From the NCBI RefSeq assembly GCF_019443505.1, contig NZ_CP080377.1:372001-436000 (forward strand): DNA of 64,000 nt, in the 5' to 3' direction. Below are positions 8,603-17,028 of this stretch, one piece after another. Under the pieces are notes generated by a model. The model did no database searches and was not told the origin of the DNA. It saw nothing but the letters and a program-made list of their open reading frames with translations. This DNA is from Janthinobacterium sp. PAMC25594 (GTDB lineage Bacteria > Pseudomonadota > Gammaproteobacteria > Burkholderiales > Burkholderiaceae_D). The translations under genes were made by a program, and so were the position numbers. Position 1 is the stretch's first letter. Each line of letters begins with the position of its first letter.

Positions 8603-8970
8603 GATCTTTACTCCTGCTGCGATTGATTGTGCTTATGCCGCGTGACAAGCTGCGGATGTTGTTGCTACATGTTGCAATTATCTCAGTTTCTGCTAGTGAA
8701 CACAGTGCTATTGCAATGCTTTTTTAGAGAACATCCAGCATAGTGGCATCGACGTCGGACAGTTATGATGCTCGCTATGGGAGCTACGGTAAAGCCTACG
8801 CTGTGAGTCATTGTGTGGTTGGGCTTAACTAGGAAAGCCCTAATGCGACTGCAAAGCATGACACTGCACTGTTCTTCCATTCATTTGGGCAATGGCTGCA
8901 AGGTATAGTTACTTCGACGGAGACCTCCAAGAGGTTAGGGGTATGTTGTCAGGCACATATTTAGGGGTCA
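8603..8970. other. Transition region before the AT-rich ATPase gene
   Basis: About 370 bases between ypfJ and the ATPase gene. Base composition drops from GC-rich chromosome to an intermediate level. I see no credible gene: a 65-codon open frame on the minus strand (8683-8880) has no ribosome-binding site. No transposase remnant, tRNA end or obvious direct repeat of the far edge (about 11,175) is visible. It probably contains the left junction of the AT-rich insert and the ATPase promoter. Confidence 0.4.
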
Positions 8971-11127
8971 ATGTCCCTAAGCAAGCACTCCCATGTAATA
9001 CTAGAACAAATTTATGTGTTTTTCTTATCTTTATGGATCTCTATGAGTAGCTTAGAAAATAAAGGAAATCTGCTTGGTGATGTTCGCGCTGAGCATGATC
9101 ATAATATGTTAGATACGGCATTTTATGATTGGCAAGACTATAAAATTCTAGCGGAAGCTGACGGTAGATTTTTAGTCGTGGGCCGCCGAGGTACCGGGAA
9201 AAGTGCACTTACTTATAGATTAATGAAGGACTGGAAAGCGCAAAAAAATTTCGTGATAGTTGTTGCTCCGAATGAAGAAGATGTTTTTGGATTGCGTGCC
9301 GCAGCAGCAAAATATGGACAGACGTTAACGAGAATTCGTTCGGCAATAAAAACAGGATGGCGTTACGCATTGATTATGGAACTGGGTTGCGCGTTGGAGC
9401 AGTATTATAAGACGCAAAACATGATAAGCGCGTCAGCATTAAATGCTCCACTTAAAAAATGGAAAGGTCTTGGTGATAATATTGTTTCTCGCCTTAAAAA
9501 AACATTAAATGATGCTATTATTCCAGGTGAAAGTGCGGAAGAGAGCATATCTGAGCTTGCAACAAGGTTGAATCTAAATTCACTAACTTGTGATTTGGAT
9601 GAATTGCTGCGCGTGGCTGGTAAGAGAGTAATGATTTTAATTGATCGACTTGATGAGGGGTATGAGTCAGATGAGGTTGGGATTGGAATAGTCGATGGCA
9701 TTATCTATGGATCTGATGATTTAAGAACAAAAACATCAAATATAAGAACAATATTATTTCTTAGGGATAATATATTTAGGGCTATTCAGATTTCAGATCA
9801 AGATTTTAGCCGAAATGTTGAAGGAAGTGTATTGAGATTGCATTGGGATGTCCAAGAGTTATTTTATTTGGTATGCAAAAGGATTCGACAAGCATTTTCT
9901 ATTGATGTGGAAAGTGATGTGAAAGTGTGGAATTCGGTTACTGCTAATGAACTCCACGGCCGCGAAGGTTTTAAAAGCTGTCTTAAATTGACACTTTATC
10001 GGCCTCGGGATTTAATATCTCTCTTGAATACCGCTTTTTATAATGCAAAGAAACAAGGTCGTAAAGTCTTGATTGTAGATGATTTAGATGCTTCGGCAAA
10101 TCATATTTCAGAGATAAGATTCGATGATCTTCGAAAGGAATATTCTTCTGTTTTTCCTGGGATTGATGATGTAGCTAAGTCACTCGCTCCATTTGGTCCT
10201 AGCTTAAATGTTTTTCAGGCCAGTAGTGCTATTGAAAAAATTATGCAAAATGATGAAAATCCACTTGTATATCAGCATTTGAAGATACTTGGAACTGCAC
10301 AGGAGGTACTAAAGGCACTTTATGGAGTGGGTTTTATTGGTATGGCAGATAAAACCTCTGGAAATATAGTGTTTAGTCATGATGGGAAAAAGCCAGAGAG
10401 ACTATTTGACCAAAACTCTATGCTTTTAATTCATCCTTGTTACTGGAGTGCGCTTGGAATTAAAAAGGGTTTCCCGGATCAGAATATTTCTGAGCAAATA
10501 TATGATGAGTATGATATTACAATATCATCAGAGGTTAAGGAGCAGAGGGATTTGTCCATTGGCGGAATGATAGCCGAACTCGGAAAAATAGAGTTGGGAA
10601 ATGAAGATGCGTCTCAGTTTGAAGATTGGGCAAAAAGAGCGATTGAGCTTATTTCTGCTGGGAAGCTTACAAATATTCAATTAAAACCCAATGGGAATGG
10701 ATCTGCGAGGAGAGATATTGTTGGGGCAAATATGGCCACGGAAGGGTTTTGGCGGCGTATTAGGGAAGATTATTCATCTAGACAAATTATTTTTGAAGTA
10801 AAAAATTTCGAAAAAATGTCTGTTAATGAATATAGGCAATGTGCTTCTTATTTGGGTAACGAGTATGGTAGATTCGCATTTTTAATATGTCGGGATACTC
10901 AAAAAGAACTTTCTAAAGGAGGTGAGATGGAGGCATTTCGTGAATTTTACAATAAAAATGAAGTGGTTGTAAAATTAACTGCATCATTTTTAGTTTCTCT
11001 TCTTTCTAAACTTAGAAGTCCTCAGAAGTTTGACACATTAGATGATGCGCTTACAAAGCGTATTGATAATCACATTCGACTTTATGCCAATGGTCAGGGT
11101 GGTGTGGTGAAGAAGAAGGGGCGGTAA
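8971..11127 (+). CDS. P-loop ATPase with C-terminal PD-(D/E)XK nuclease-like domain; defence candidate
   Basis: 718 residues from 8971; a start at 9043 (MSSLENKG) is equally plausible and loses only a hydrophobic stretch. The N-terminal P-loop domain has Walker A GRRGTGKSAL and Walker B ILIDRLDEGYE and resembles Sll1717-family ATPases. The C-terminal 170 residues show RRDIVGAN, then FWRRIREDY, then IIFEVKNFE, the D...ExK spacing of PD-(D/E)XK nuclease folds. ATPase plus nuclease in one protein is typical of restriction and anti-phage proteins. The gene is about 40% GC by eye against clearly GC-rich neighbours, so it was probably acquired by transfer. It stands alone: no partner gene, integrase or transposase adjoins it. 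A direct role in phage defence is inference. Confidence 0.78.
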   Translation: MSLSKHSHVILEQIYVFFLSLWISMSSLENKGNLLGDVRAEHDHNMLDTAFYDWQDYKILAEADGRFLVVGRRGTGKSALTYRLMKDWKAQKNFVIVVAPNEEDVFGLRAAAAKYGQTLTRIRSAIKTGWRYALIMELGCALEQYYKTQNMISASALNAPLKKWKGLGDNIVSRLKKTLNDAIIPGESAEESISELATRLNLNSLTCDLDELLRVAGKRVMILIDRLDEGYESDEVGIGIVDGIIYGSDDLRTKTSNIRTILFLRDNIFRAIQISDQDFSRNVEGSVLRLHWDVQELFYLVCKRIRQAFSIDVESDVKVWNSVTANELHGREGFKSCLKLTLYRPRDLISLLNTAFYNAKKQGRKVLIVDDLDASANHISEIRFDDLRKEYSSVFPGIDDVAKSLAPFGPSLNVFQASSAIEKIMQNDENPLVYQHLKILGTAQEVLKALYGVGFIGMADKTSGNIVFSHDGKKPERLFDQNSMLLIHPCYWSALGIKKGFPDQNISEQIYDEYDITISSEVKEQRDLSIGGMIAELGKIELGNEDASQFEDWAKRAIELISAGKLTNIQLKPNGNGSARRDIVGANMATEGFWRRIREDYSSRQIIFEVKNFEKMSVNEYRQCASYLGNEYGRFAFLICRDTQKELSKGGEMEAFREFYNKNEVVVKLTASFLVSLLSKLRSPQKFDTLDDALTKRIDNHIRLYANGQGGVVKKKGR

Positions 11128-11177
11128 TAAGGTAATTATCGATTAATTTAACTATTTTAAATTACTATTTAAATATT

Positions 11178-12052
11178 TTGAATACTACACCCTCGGCTAT
11201 CGTCCAGGCCCAACTGGACGCCTACAATGCCCACGACGTGCCCGCCTTGCTGGCCATCTATGCCGATGACGCAAAGCAATTCCAGCACCCCGATAGCTTG
11301 CTGGCCCAGGGCGGTGCGCAGATCGGCCCCCGTTTCACGGCCCGTTTCGCCGCCAGCCGGCCACAGGCGCAGTTGCTCAACCGCATTGCCTGCGGCAAGC
11401 TGGTGATCGACCATGAAATCGTCCATGGCGACACGCCGGACGGTGTTTCCGCGCAGGAACTGGTGGCGACGTATGAAGTGGAGCGGGGCCGTATCAGCCG
11501 CGCCTGGTTCAGCTTTGGCGCGTTGACGCGCCTGCGCGTGGCGCTGCCGGCCGATGTGCCGCAAATGAATGCGCTGATCGCCCGCTCCGGCGTGGCACTG
11601 AGCGCGGGCTTTTATACAGTGGAACAGGCCGAGGCCGTGACGCGCCACGTGTTCGGCGTCGATACGCAGCTCGTTGCCGACCGCACGTATTTCGTGATCG
11701 AGCGCGACGGCGCCATGCTGGCCTGCGGCGGCTGGAGCCAGCGCGCCACCCTGTACGGCGCCGACCGCGCCAAGAGCGGGCCGGCCCGCTGCTCGATCCG
11801 GCCAGCCAGCCGGGCCGCATCCGCGCCTTCTTTGTCGAGCCAGGCGCCGCGCGCCAGGGCCTGGGCAGCATGCTGATGCGCCATTGCGAACGCCAAGCGC
11901 TGGCCGCCGGTTTCAGCGCGCTGGAACTGGCAGCCACCTTGCCCGGCGTGCCGCTGTACCTGGCCAGCGGTTTTGCCGTCACGGAAGATTTTCACCTCGA
12001 CTTGCCCGATGACATCAAACTGCCGCTGGCGCGCATGCACAAGCGGCTGTAA
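11178..12052 (+). pseudogene. SnoaL-like and GNAT fusion gene, frameshifted
   Basis: The first frame (11178-11876) encodes an NTF2/SnoaL-like domain (residues 1-115) and the first half of a GNAT acetyltransferase domain (LRVALPADVPQMNALIARSG onward). Around 11,770-11,800 the frame is lost. The next frame then continues with LLDPASQPGRIRAFFVEPG, ARQGLGSMLM and the rest of the acetyl-CoA-binding fold to 12052. One base is therefore missing or extra, near a GGGCCGGCCCG run; a sequencing error is possible. The only available start is TTG at 11178, exactly where AT-rich DNA meets GC-rich DNA, so the native 5' end may have been lost when the ATPase gene arrived. Confidence 0.75.
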
Positions 12053-12058
12053 GGCTGC

Positions 12059-12754
12059 TTACCAGGGCAACGGCGCCTTTTCACCGTTGGCGTGCTCGCC
12101 GTAATACAGCGATGGTAAAAAGCGCGACAGATAGGTAAATTCGCTGTAGCAATGGCGCAGCAGGTTCAGGCCCAGCACGTCGGGCACCTCGCGCACGGGA
12201 TCGAGGCTGTTGCGGCCCAGCAAGAAGCGGCTGCGCAGCACGCAGCCCGTGGGCGTGTCGCGCGTCAGGTGCAGCATTTCGCCGTCGAGCGGGTCGCCCT
12301 GCGGATCGAGCACCACGTGGTCGCCGAAGCCGATGCGCGCGCAGATGGCGGCCGACAGGGCGCCGCTGTCCCTGGCCTGCTGCAGTTGTGCCGGATCAAA
12401 TACTTCCTTCGGATCATGGAACTTCAGCTTGGCTTTCACGGGCGGAATGTCGCCCAAGGATTCCACCGCCTCGATCGAAGCGCCGTAATAACTTTCTCCC
12501 TTTTTCCACGCGCTGTTCCAGCCGTGATGGGCCACGTGGTCGTGCGGATGCCACCACTTGATGTGCTGCGTCGTCTCGAAAAATGTAAACCACCAGTCCA
12601 GCATGCGGCCGCTGCAGCCGTGCAGCTCCGTGCGCGCCGCCACCAGCAGGCAGCCATTTTCCAGGCGCGTGATGCCCGTTTCCAGGTGCAGCGGGAACGG
12701 GTCGAGCAAGTCGCCCGTGTTGGCGATGCTCCATGGGAATTCAATATGCGTCAT
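12059..12754 (-). CDS. DAPG hydrolase (PhlG)-like protein
   Basis: 231 residues. The start at 12754 is preferred because AAAGGAG precedes it; a longer frame would read into the promoter region. The family includes PhlG, which cleaves a C-C bond in 2,4-diacetylphloroglucinol. Visible signatures are GCSGRMLDWWF, WWHPHDHVAHHGWN and a C-terminal HCYSE whose H-x3-E spacing matches a zinc-ligand pair in PhlG. The gene is divergent from a TetR gene, like phlG and its TetR-type regulators in pseudomonads. No phloroglucinol synthesis genes are present, so it may detoxify a compound made by others. The true substrate is unknown. Confidence 0.85.
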   Translation of the reverse strand: MTHIEFPWSIANTGDLLDPFPLHLETGITRLENGCLLVAARTELHGCSGRMLDWWFTFFETTQHIKWWHPHDHVAHHGWNSAWKKGESYYGASIEAVESLGDIPPVKAKLKFHDPKEVFDPAQLQQARDSGALSAAICARIGFGDHVVLDPQGDPLDGEMLHLTRDTPTGCVLRSRFLLGRNSLDPVREVPDVLGLNLLRHCYSEFTYLSRFLPSLYYGEHANGEKAPLPW

Positions 12755-12861
12755 GTCGTTCTCCTTTGTTGGGGTGAGACAATTATATATTAAAGAAACG
12801 CATAACGTTTTCAAAATATGTTTCAGTGTAAAATTGCCCATCGATCAAGCTAGGAGCTGGC
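12755..12861. promoter_or_regulatory. Divergent promoter region, probable TetR operator
   Basis: AT-rich 107-base gap between the PhlG-like and TetR genes. It contains the loosely palindromic run GAAACGCATAACGTTTTC (12795-12812), with GAAACG and CGTTTTC arms, where the TetR protein could bind and control both genes. The operator assignment rests on position and partial symmetry only. Confidence 0.4.
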
Positions 12862-13572
12862 ATGCAGGAAGAAGAGAGCAAGGCAGAGAGCAAGGCAGAG
12901 AGCAAGGCAGAGAGCAAGGCTGTGCGTGGACGGGGCCGTCCGGCGCGCCCGCCCGAGGAAGCGCGCGAGGCGGCGGTGCAGGCGGCCACCTGGCTGCTGC
13001 TGCACGAAGGCTATGCGGCCACGACCATGGAAGCGGTGGCGCGCCACGCGGGCATGGCAAAAAAGTCGCTGTATCAATATGCGGCTAACCGCGAGGAGCT
13101 GGTCGCCCTGGTGGTACGCGGCTGGACGGATGCCTTCCTGCCGGCGATGGCGCACGATGCGGCCGCGCCCCGCGAAGTGCTGCCATTATTGAAGGAGATC
13201 TTGCAGACGATGGCGGCGCGCGTGCTGACGGCGGATGCCGTCGGGCTGTTTCGCCTGCTGTGCACGGAGTTTCCCGCCCGCGCCGATTTGCTGGCCGTGT
13301 ATCAGCGCAACGGCATCGAGCGGGGCACGGCCTTGCTGGCCGAGTGGTTACAGCGCCAGGCCGCGCGCGGCCATCTGGTGCTGCAGGATGGGCCAGAGTT
13401 GGCTGGCTTGCTGCTGGCCATGGTGATCGCCGAGCCGCTGCGGCAGATGGCGCTGGGCTTGCTGGCGCCCGTGCCGGCCTGGGATGCCGCTTCCCGCATC
13501 GATGCGGCGCTGCGATTGCTGGGCGGCCAGTCGTTCAAGGTGGCTGGTGCTTCAGCGCTTCGCGGTAGCTGA
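12862..13572 (+). CDS. TetR-family transcriptional regulator
   Basis: 236 residues. It begins with a charged tail made of repeated SKAE units, then RGRGRPARPP, then a TetR helix-turn-helix at about 33-75 (LHEGYAATTMEAVARHAGMAKKSLYQY). The C-terminal part is a helical ligand-binding domain like TetR_C. It is divergent from the PhlG-like hydrolase and probably represses it until a phenolic ligand binds. Its 3' end overlaps the convergent alkylation-repair gene by 38 bases. Confidence 0.85.
   Translation: MQEEESKAESKAESKAESKAVRGRGRPARPPEEAREAAVQAATWLLLHEGYAATTMEAVARHAGMAKKSLYQYAANREELVALVVRGWTDAFLPAMAHDAAAPREVLPLLKEILQTMAARVLTADAVGLFRLLCTEFPARADLLAVYQRNGIERGTALLAEWLQRQAARGHLVLQDGPELAGLLLAMVIAEPLRQMALGLLAPVPAWDAASRIDAALRLLGGQSFKVAGASALRGS
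12874..12921 (+). repeat. Four 12-bp tandem repeats in the TetR gene
   Basis: The unit GAGAGCAAGGCA occurs four times in a row with one change at the last base, encoding repeated ESKA. Its length is a multiple of three, so copy number can change without breaking the frame. Confidence 0.9.
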
Positions 13573-14215
13573 GCGGCGATAGTTTCTGCCGGTGCTCCGT
13601 GGCAAAAGCTAGCACCTCTGCCGGCGCATGGCGCGCGTAATCGCGCAAGGCCCAGCCGATGGCCTTGCGGATGAAAAACTCGTCTTCATGCGCCAGCGCC
13701 AGCGCCGCATCGAACAGCCAGCCGGCATCCGTGTCGGCGCGCCAGCCCAGCTGGTGCAGCATGGCGATGCGGCGCAGCCAGAAGTTCTCGTGGCGCAAGG
13801 CCGCGTCCATCTGCGCATGGCCGTCGCCGCCGCGCCGGTGTTCCGCCTGCAGCACGTCGCCGACGATGGCCGCCATGCCGTCGACGCTGTCCCACCATGC
13901 GCGCTGGCGCGCCAGGCCGAGCAGGGCGGGGAGGTGAGCGATGTTTAGCTGACGCCGGTGCATGTCCAGCATGTCGAGCGCCACGTGCTGGTATTCGCGC
14001 TCGGGCTGCTGCCACAGCAGTTGTGCATGTTCCAGCAGTCCATCAGCCCCCACGCCTTGCAAGCCCGCCAGCAGGGCCTTCGCAGCCAGCCGCCGCTGCG
14101 GCGCCGCCACGCCCAGGAACACGAACTGGTCGCGCATATACGCCTGCATGGGCGCCGCGCGGCCCGGTTCGGCAGCCGCTTCGAGCGCGATTTTTAATTC
14201 TTCATGTAGATTCAT
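13535..14215 (-). CDS. DNA alkylation repair protein, AlkD-like
   Basis: 226 residues built of HEAT-like helical repeats, as in the AlkD DNA glycosylases that remove bulky or positively charged alkylated bases such as 3-methyladenine. The WWDSVD motif carries the conserved Trp and catalytic Asp of AlkD, and FFIRKAIGWALRDYAR matches the conserved C-terminal DNA-binding helices. Cytoplasmic. It converges on the TetR gene with a short overlap and lies next to a parvulin gene, with no evident operon partner. Confidence 0.88.
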   Translation of the reverse strand: MNLHEELKIALEAAAEPGRAAPMQAYMRDQFVFLGVAAPQRRLAAKALLAGLQGVGADGLLEHAQLLWQQPEREYQHVALDMLDMHRRQLNIAHLPALLGLARQRAWWDSVDGMAAIVGDVLQAEHRRGGDGHAQMDAALRHENFWLRRIAMLHQLGWRADTDAGWLFDAALALAHEDEFFIRKAIGWALRDYARHAPAEVLAFATEHRQKLSPLSYREALKHQPP

Positions 14216-14230
14216 GGCATCTCCAGGCGT

Positions 14231-14258
14231 AAAAAAAGCGCCCCAGGGAGCGCTTTTT
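14231..14258 (-). terminator. Rho-independent terminator, parvulin gene
   Basis: AGCGC and GCGCT arms around a short loop, flanked by seven A on one side and five T on the other. It can act on both strands, and lies 16 bases past the stop of the minus-strand parvulin gene. Confidence 0.8.
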
Positions 14259-14273
14259 CATGCCGATCCAATA

Positions 14274-15050
14274 TTATTGAATCTTGGCCTTCTTCATCAA
14301 CTCATCGCGGTAGGCGGCGAGTTTCTTCTGTTGCAGCGACTCGGCCACCTGGCCCTTGACTTCTTCCAGTGATGGCAGCTTCGTCGGACGGGTTTCTTCC
14401 AGCTTGATCACGTGGAAGCCGAATTGCGATTGCACGGGCGTTTGCGTGATCTGGCCTGGTTTCAGGGCGACCATGGCGTCGGAGAATGGCTTCACGTACG
14501 AAGCCGGGCTAGCCCAGTCCAGGTCGCCGCCATTGGCTGCGGAACCGTCTTTCGATACTTTCGCCAGTTCTTCGAACTTGGCGCCGCCTTTCAGCTTGGC
14601 GATGATGTCTTTCGCTTCCGCTTCGGTGGCCACCAGGATGTGGCGTGCATGGTATTCCTTGTCGCCCGCTTGTGCCTTGAACTTGTCGTATTCGGCCTTG
14701 ATTTCAGCGTCCTTGACAGGGTTCTTCTTGACGTAGTCGGCCAGCAGGGCGTTGATGATGATGCTTTGACGGGCATTGTCGATCTGCGACTTGACTTCAG
14801 GACGCGTGCCGTAGCCTTGCTTGTCGGCTTCCTGGATCAGCACTTCACGGCCGATCAGGTCTTTCTTGATGGCTTCGCGCAATTGCGGCGAATCGGCTTG
14901 CTTGCCTTGGGCGACGACTTGCTTGACGACCTGGTCGACGCGCGACGATGGAATGGCCTTGCCATTCACGGTGGCGACGTTTTGCGCGAACGCAGGGATC
15001 GCGACGACGGCGACCAGGGCTAAGATCAGGCGGGCTGGCTTCAAAATCAT
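14274..15050 (-). CDS. Periplasmic peptidyl-prolyl isomerase, parvulin type (copy 1)
   Basis: 258 residues. The start at 15050 is chosen over the ATG at 15056 because AGGA lies 6 bases upstream. A signal peptide (MILKPARLILALVAVVAIPAFA) directs it to the periplasm. A SurA/PrsA-like helical N-terminal part follows, then one parvulin domain (about 130-225: HARHILVATEAEAKDI, FGFHVIKLEE). Such proteins help fold outer-membrane or secreted proteins. It is about 75% identical by eye to the gene immediately upstream, so the pair is a tandem duplication. It has its own terminator. Confidence 0.9.
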   Translation of the reverse strand: MILKPARLILALVAVVAIPAFAQNVATVNGKAIPSSRVDQVVKQVVAQGKQADSPQLREAIKKDLIGREVLIQEADKQGYGTRPEVKSQIDNARQSIIINALLADYVKKNPVKDAEIKAEYDKFKAQAGDKEYHARHILVATEAEAKDIIAKLKGGAKFEELAKVSKDGSAANGGDLDWASPASYVKPFSDAMVALKPGQITQTPVQSQFGFHVIKLEETRPTKLPSLEEVKGQVAESLQQKKLAAYRDELMKKAKIQ

Positions 15051-15133
15051 GTTCATTCCTAATAAGTATACAAAAAACCGGTACAAAAGATCGCGACTGC
15101 CGTGCAGTGCGCATTCAGGCGCAGAATACACGA

Positions 15134-15155
15134 CCGGCGCCGAAAAGGGCGCCGG
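15134..15155 (-). terminator. Strong hairpin after parvulin copy 2
   Basis: CCGGCGCC and GGCGCCGG pair perfectly around GAAAAG. It lies just past the stop of the minus-strand parvulin copy 2. A T-tract is missing, so it may attenuate or stabilise mRNA rather than terminate fully. Confidence 0.5.
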
Positions 15156-15167
15156 GGAGGTCAGTTC

Positions 15168-15947
15168 TTACTGAACTTTCGCTTTTTTGATCATTTCTTC
15201 CTGATACGCTTGCAGTTTCTTTTGCTGCAGCGCTTCGGCGATCTGTGGCTTGACTTCTTCCAGGGTCGGCAGCTTGGCCGCGCGGGTGTCGTCCAGCTTG
15301 ATCACGTGGAAACCGTTAGGCGTTTGCACCGGGGTGTCGGTGACTTGCCCTTTTTGCAGCTTCACGAAGGCGTCGGAGAACACTTTCGGGAAGGACGAAG
15401 GGGCTGCCCAGTCCAGGTCGCCGCCATTGTCGGCCGAACCGGCATCTTTCGATTGCTTGGCCAGGTCTTCGAACTTGGCGCCGCCTTTCAGCTTGGCGAT
15501 GATGTCTTTCGCTTCGGCTTCGGTGGCTACCAGGATGTGGCGTACATGGTATTCCTTGTCGCCCGTCTGCGCCACGAAGCGGTCGTACTCGGCCTTGATT
15601 TCAGCGTCGTTGACGGGGTTCTTTTTCAGGTAGTCGCCGACCAGGGCGTTGATGACGATGGCCTGACGTGCGTTCTCGATTTGCTGCTTGACGGCTGCAT
15701 CTTTACCGAAACCTTTGTTTTCCGCTTCTTGCATCAGCACTTCACGGCCGATCAAGTCCTTCTTGATCATTTCGCGCAATTGCGGCGAATCCGGTTGCTG
15801 ACCTTGGGCGACGACTTGCTTGACGACTGCATCAACGCGCGACGATGGAATAGGCTTGCCATTAACAACGGCAATATTTTGCGCAAAAACAGGTACCGCG
15901 ACAACGGCGAGTAGTGCGATCAGCAAGCGGGCTGGCTTAAAAGTCAT
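15168..15947 (-). CDS. Periplasmic peptidyl-prolyl isomerase, parvulin type (copy 2)
   Basis: 259 residues with the same plan as copy 1: signal peptide MTFKPARLLIALLAVVAVPVFA, chaperone-like helices, and a parvulin domain (VRHILVATEAEAKDIIAKL to NGFHVIKLDDTR). Copies differ mostly in the helical regions and near the substrate face, which suggests shared but perhaps shifted client range. In related betaproteobacteria a single such gene usually follows bolA, which is the order here (yciB, bolA, ppiC). Confidence 0.9.
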   Translation of the reverse strand: MTFKPARLLIALLAVVAVPVFAQNIAVVNGKPIPSSRVDAVVKQVVAQGQQPDSPQLREMIKKDLIGREVLMQEAENKGFGKDAAVKQQIENARQAIVINALVGDYLKKNPVNDAEIKAEYDRFVAQTGDKEYHVRHILVATEAEAKDIIAKLKGGAKFEDLAKQSKDAGSADNGGDLDWAAPSSFPKVFSDAFVKLQKGQVTDTPVQTPNGFHVIKLDDTRAAKLPTLEEVKPQIAEALQQKKLQAYQEEMIKKAKVQ

Positions 15948-16030
15948 TATTAAATCCTGTTAGGGAAAGTTTCGTAAAAAACGCATGGAAGAAATCCATG
16001 ACATGGCTCGGGTACGCCAAAACGCCATCC

Positions 16031-16318
16031 TTACACTACTTCGGACGGCGCCAGGGCCACAATCGCCAATGCATGTATCTCATTATGCATCATATCGTGC
16101 ACGGAATCATACACCAGTCGATGGCGCATGACGAGTCTGAGCCCCTCAAATTGACTAGAAATAATGCGTAGATTGTAATGACCTCCGCCCGAGGCGGCGC
16201 CCGCATGGCCCCGGTGGCGCGCCGAGTCGTCTTCCAGCACGCATTCCAGAGGGGAAAGTGCCGTTTCCAGGCGGGTACGAATGCGCTGCATGCGCGTTGT
16301 CGTGTCGTTCGTCATCAT
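16031..16318 (-). CDS. bolA: BolA family protein
   Basis: 95 residues. BolA proteins work with monothiol glutaredoxins in iron-sulfur cluster handling and affect cell shape under stress. The BolA fold is visible in GGGHYNLRIISSQFEGLRLVMRHRLVYDSV and a C-terminal HALAIVAL strand. The family His sits in the RHRLVY segment. Start is 16318 or the adjacent ATG at 16315; both overlap the stop of yciB, so translation is coupled. Fits the conserved order yciB-bolA-ppiC. Confidence 0.88.
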   Translation of the reverse strand: MMTNDTTTRMQRIRTRLETALSPLECVLEDDSARHRGHAGAASGGGHYNLRIISSQFEGLRLVMRHRLVYDSVHDMMHNEIHALAIVALAPSEVV

Positions 16319-16944
16319 GCGTCTTCCTTGATATGTTTGGCGAGGAACAGGGTTTGCGCCACGATGAAGGCAAAGAAGATGCCCGTCGCGCCAAACGCTT
16401 TAAAACTGACCCAAGCGGCCATGTCGCCCTTGTACAGCACGAAGGCGACGAACAGGTTCAGCGCGCCGATGGCGCCAAAGAAAATGATCCATGCCGCCAG
16501 CAACTGGTTCCAGACGGCATCAGGCAATTGCACTTGCGCTTCCATGGTCTTGCGGATCAGGTTTTTCTTGAAACCCACGTGAGCGATCAGCAGGGCCAGG
16601 CCGGACAGCCAGTAGATCAGGGTCGGCTTCCATTTCAGGAAGAAATCGTCATGCAGGTAGATGCTGGCGCCGCCGAACACGACAAAGATGAACAGCGACA
16701 GCCACAGCATGCCGTCGACCTTGCGGCCGCGCAGCAGCAGATAGCTGACCTGGCAGGCGGTGGCGACGATGCCGACGAGGGTGGCGAGTATCCACGGCGC
16801 CTGGTCAGCCTTGATCAGGCCGCCGGACACGAAGCCGGATAAATATTGCTGCACGAAATCGTGCGTGGCCGCTTCATACATGCCGCCCAGTTTAAACGCG
16901 GCGAAGAAGGCGATCAGGGGGAATAGGTCGAATAGAAATTTCAT
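16315..16944 (-). CDS. yciB: YciB family inner membrane septation protein
   Basis: 209 residues with about five to six membrane helices and the characteristic start MKFLFDLFPLIAFFAAFK. YciB (IspZ) is an inner-membrane protein linked to cell-envelope synthesis and septation. Length and motif GKPTLIYWL-like (KPTLIYWLSGLAL) fit the family. Its 3' end overlaps bolA. Confidence 0.92.
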   Translation of the reverse strand: MKFLFDLFPLIAFFAAFKLGGMYEAATHDFVQQYLSGFVSGGLIKADQAPWILATLVGIVATACQVSYLLLRGRKVDGMLWLSLFIFVVFGGASIYLHDDFFLKWKPTLIYWLSGLALLIAHVGFKKNLIRKTMEAQVQLPDAVWNQLLAAWIIFFGAIGALNLFVAFVLYKGDMAAWVSFKAFGATGIFFAFIVAQTLFLAKHIKEDA

Positions 16945-17028
16945 GGCGAGACTTTACACTGGTCTTATTAAAATCATCTTAGGAATGGCTTAGGAGCAAC
17001 CGTGGCGCTCCCAGGCTATACCGGTGTC

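Noticed and set aside
8683..8880. 65-codon minus-strand open frame near the ATPase gene
   Set aside because: No ribosome-binding site, no similarity to a known toxin, antitoxin or defence partner; too short to support.
14230..14258. Hairpin with A and T flanks as a mobile-element end
   Set aside because: It fits a normal bidirectional terminator directly after the parvulin stop; no matching inverted end is nearby.
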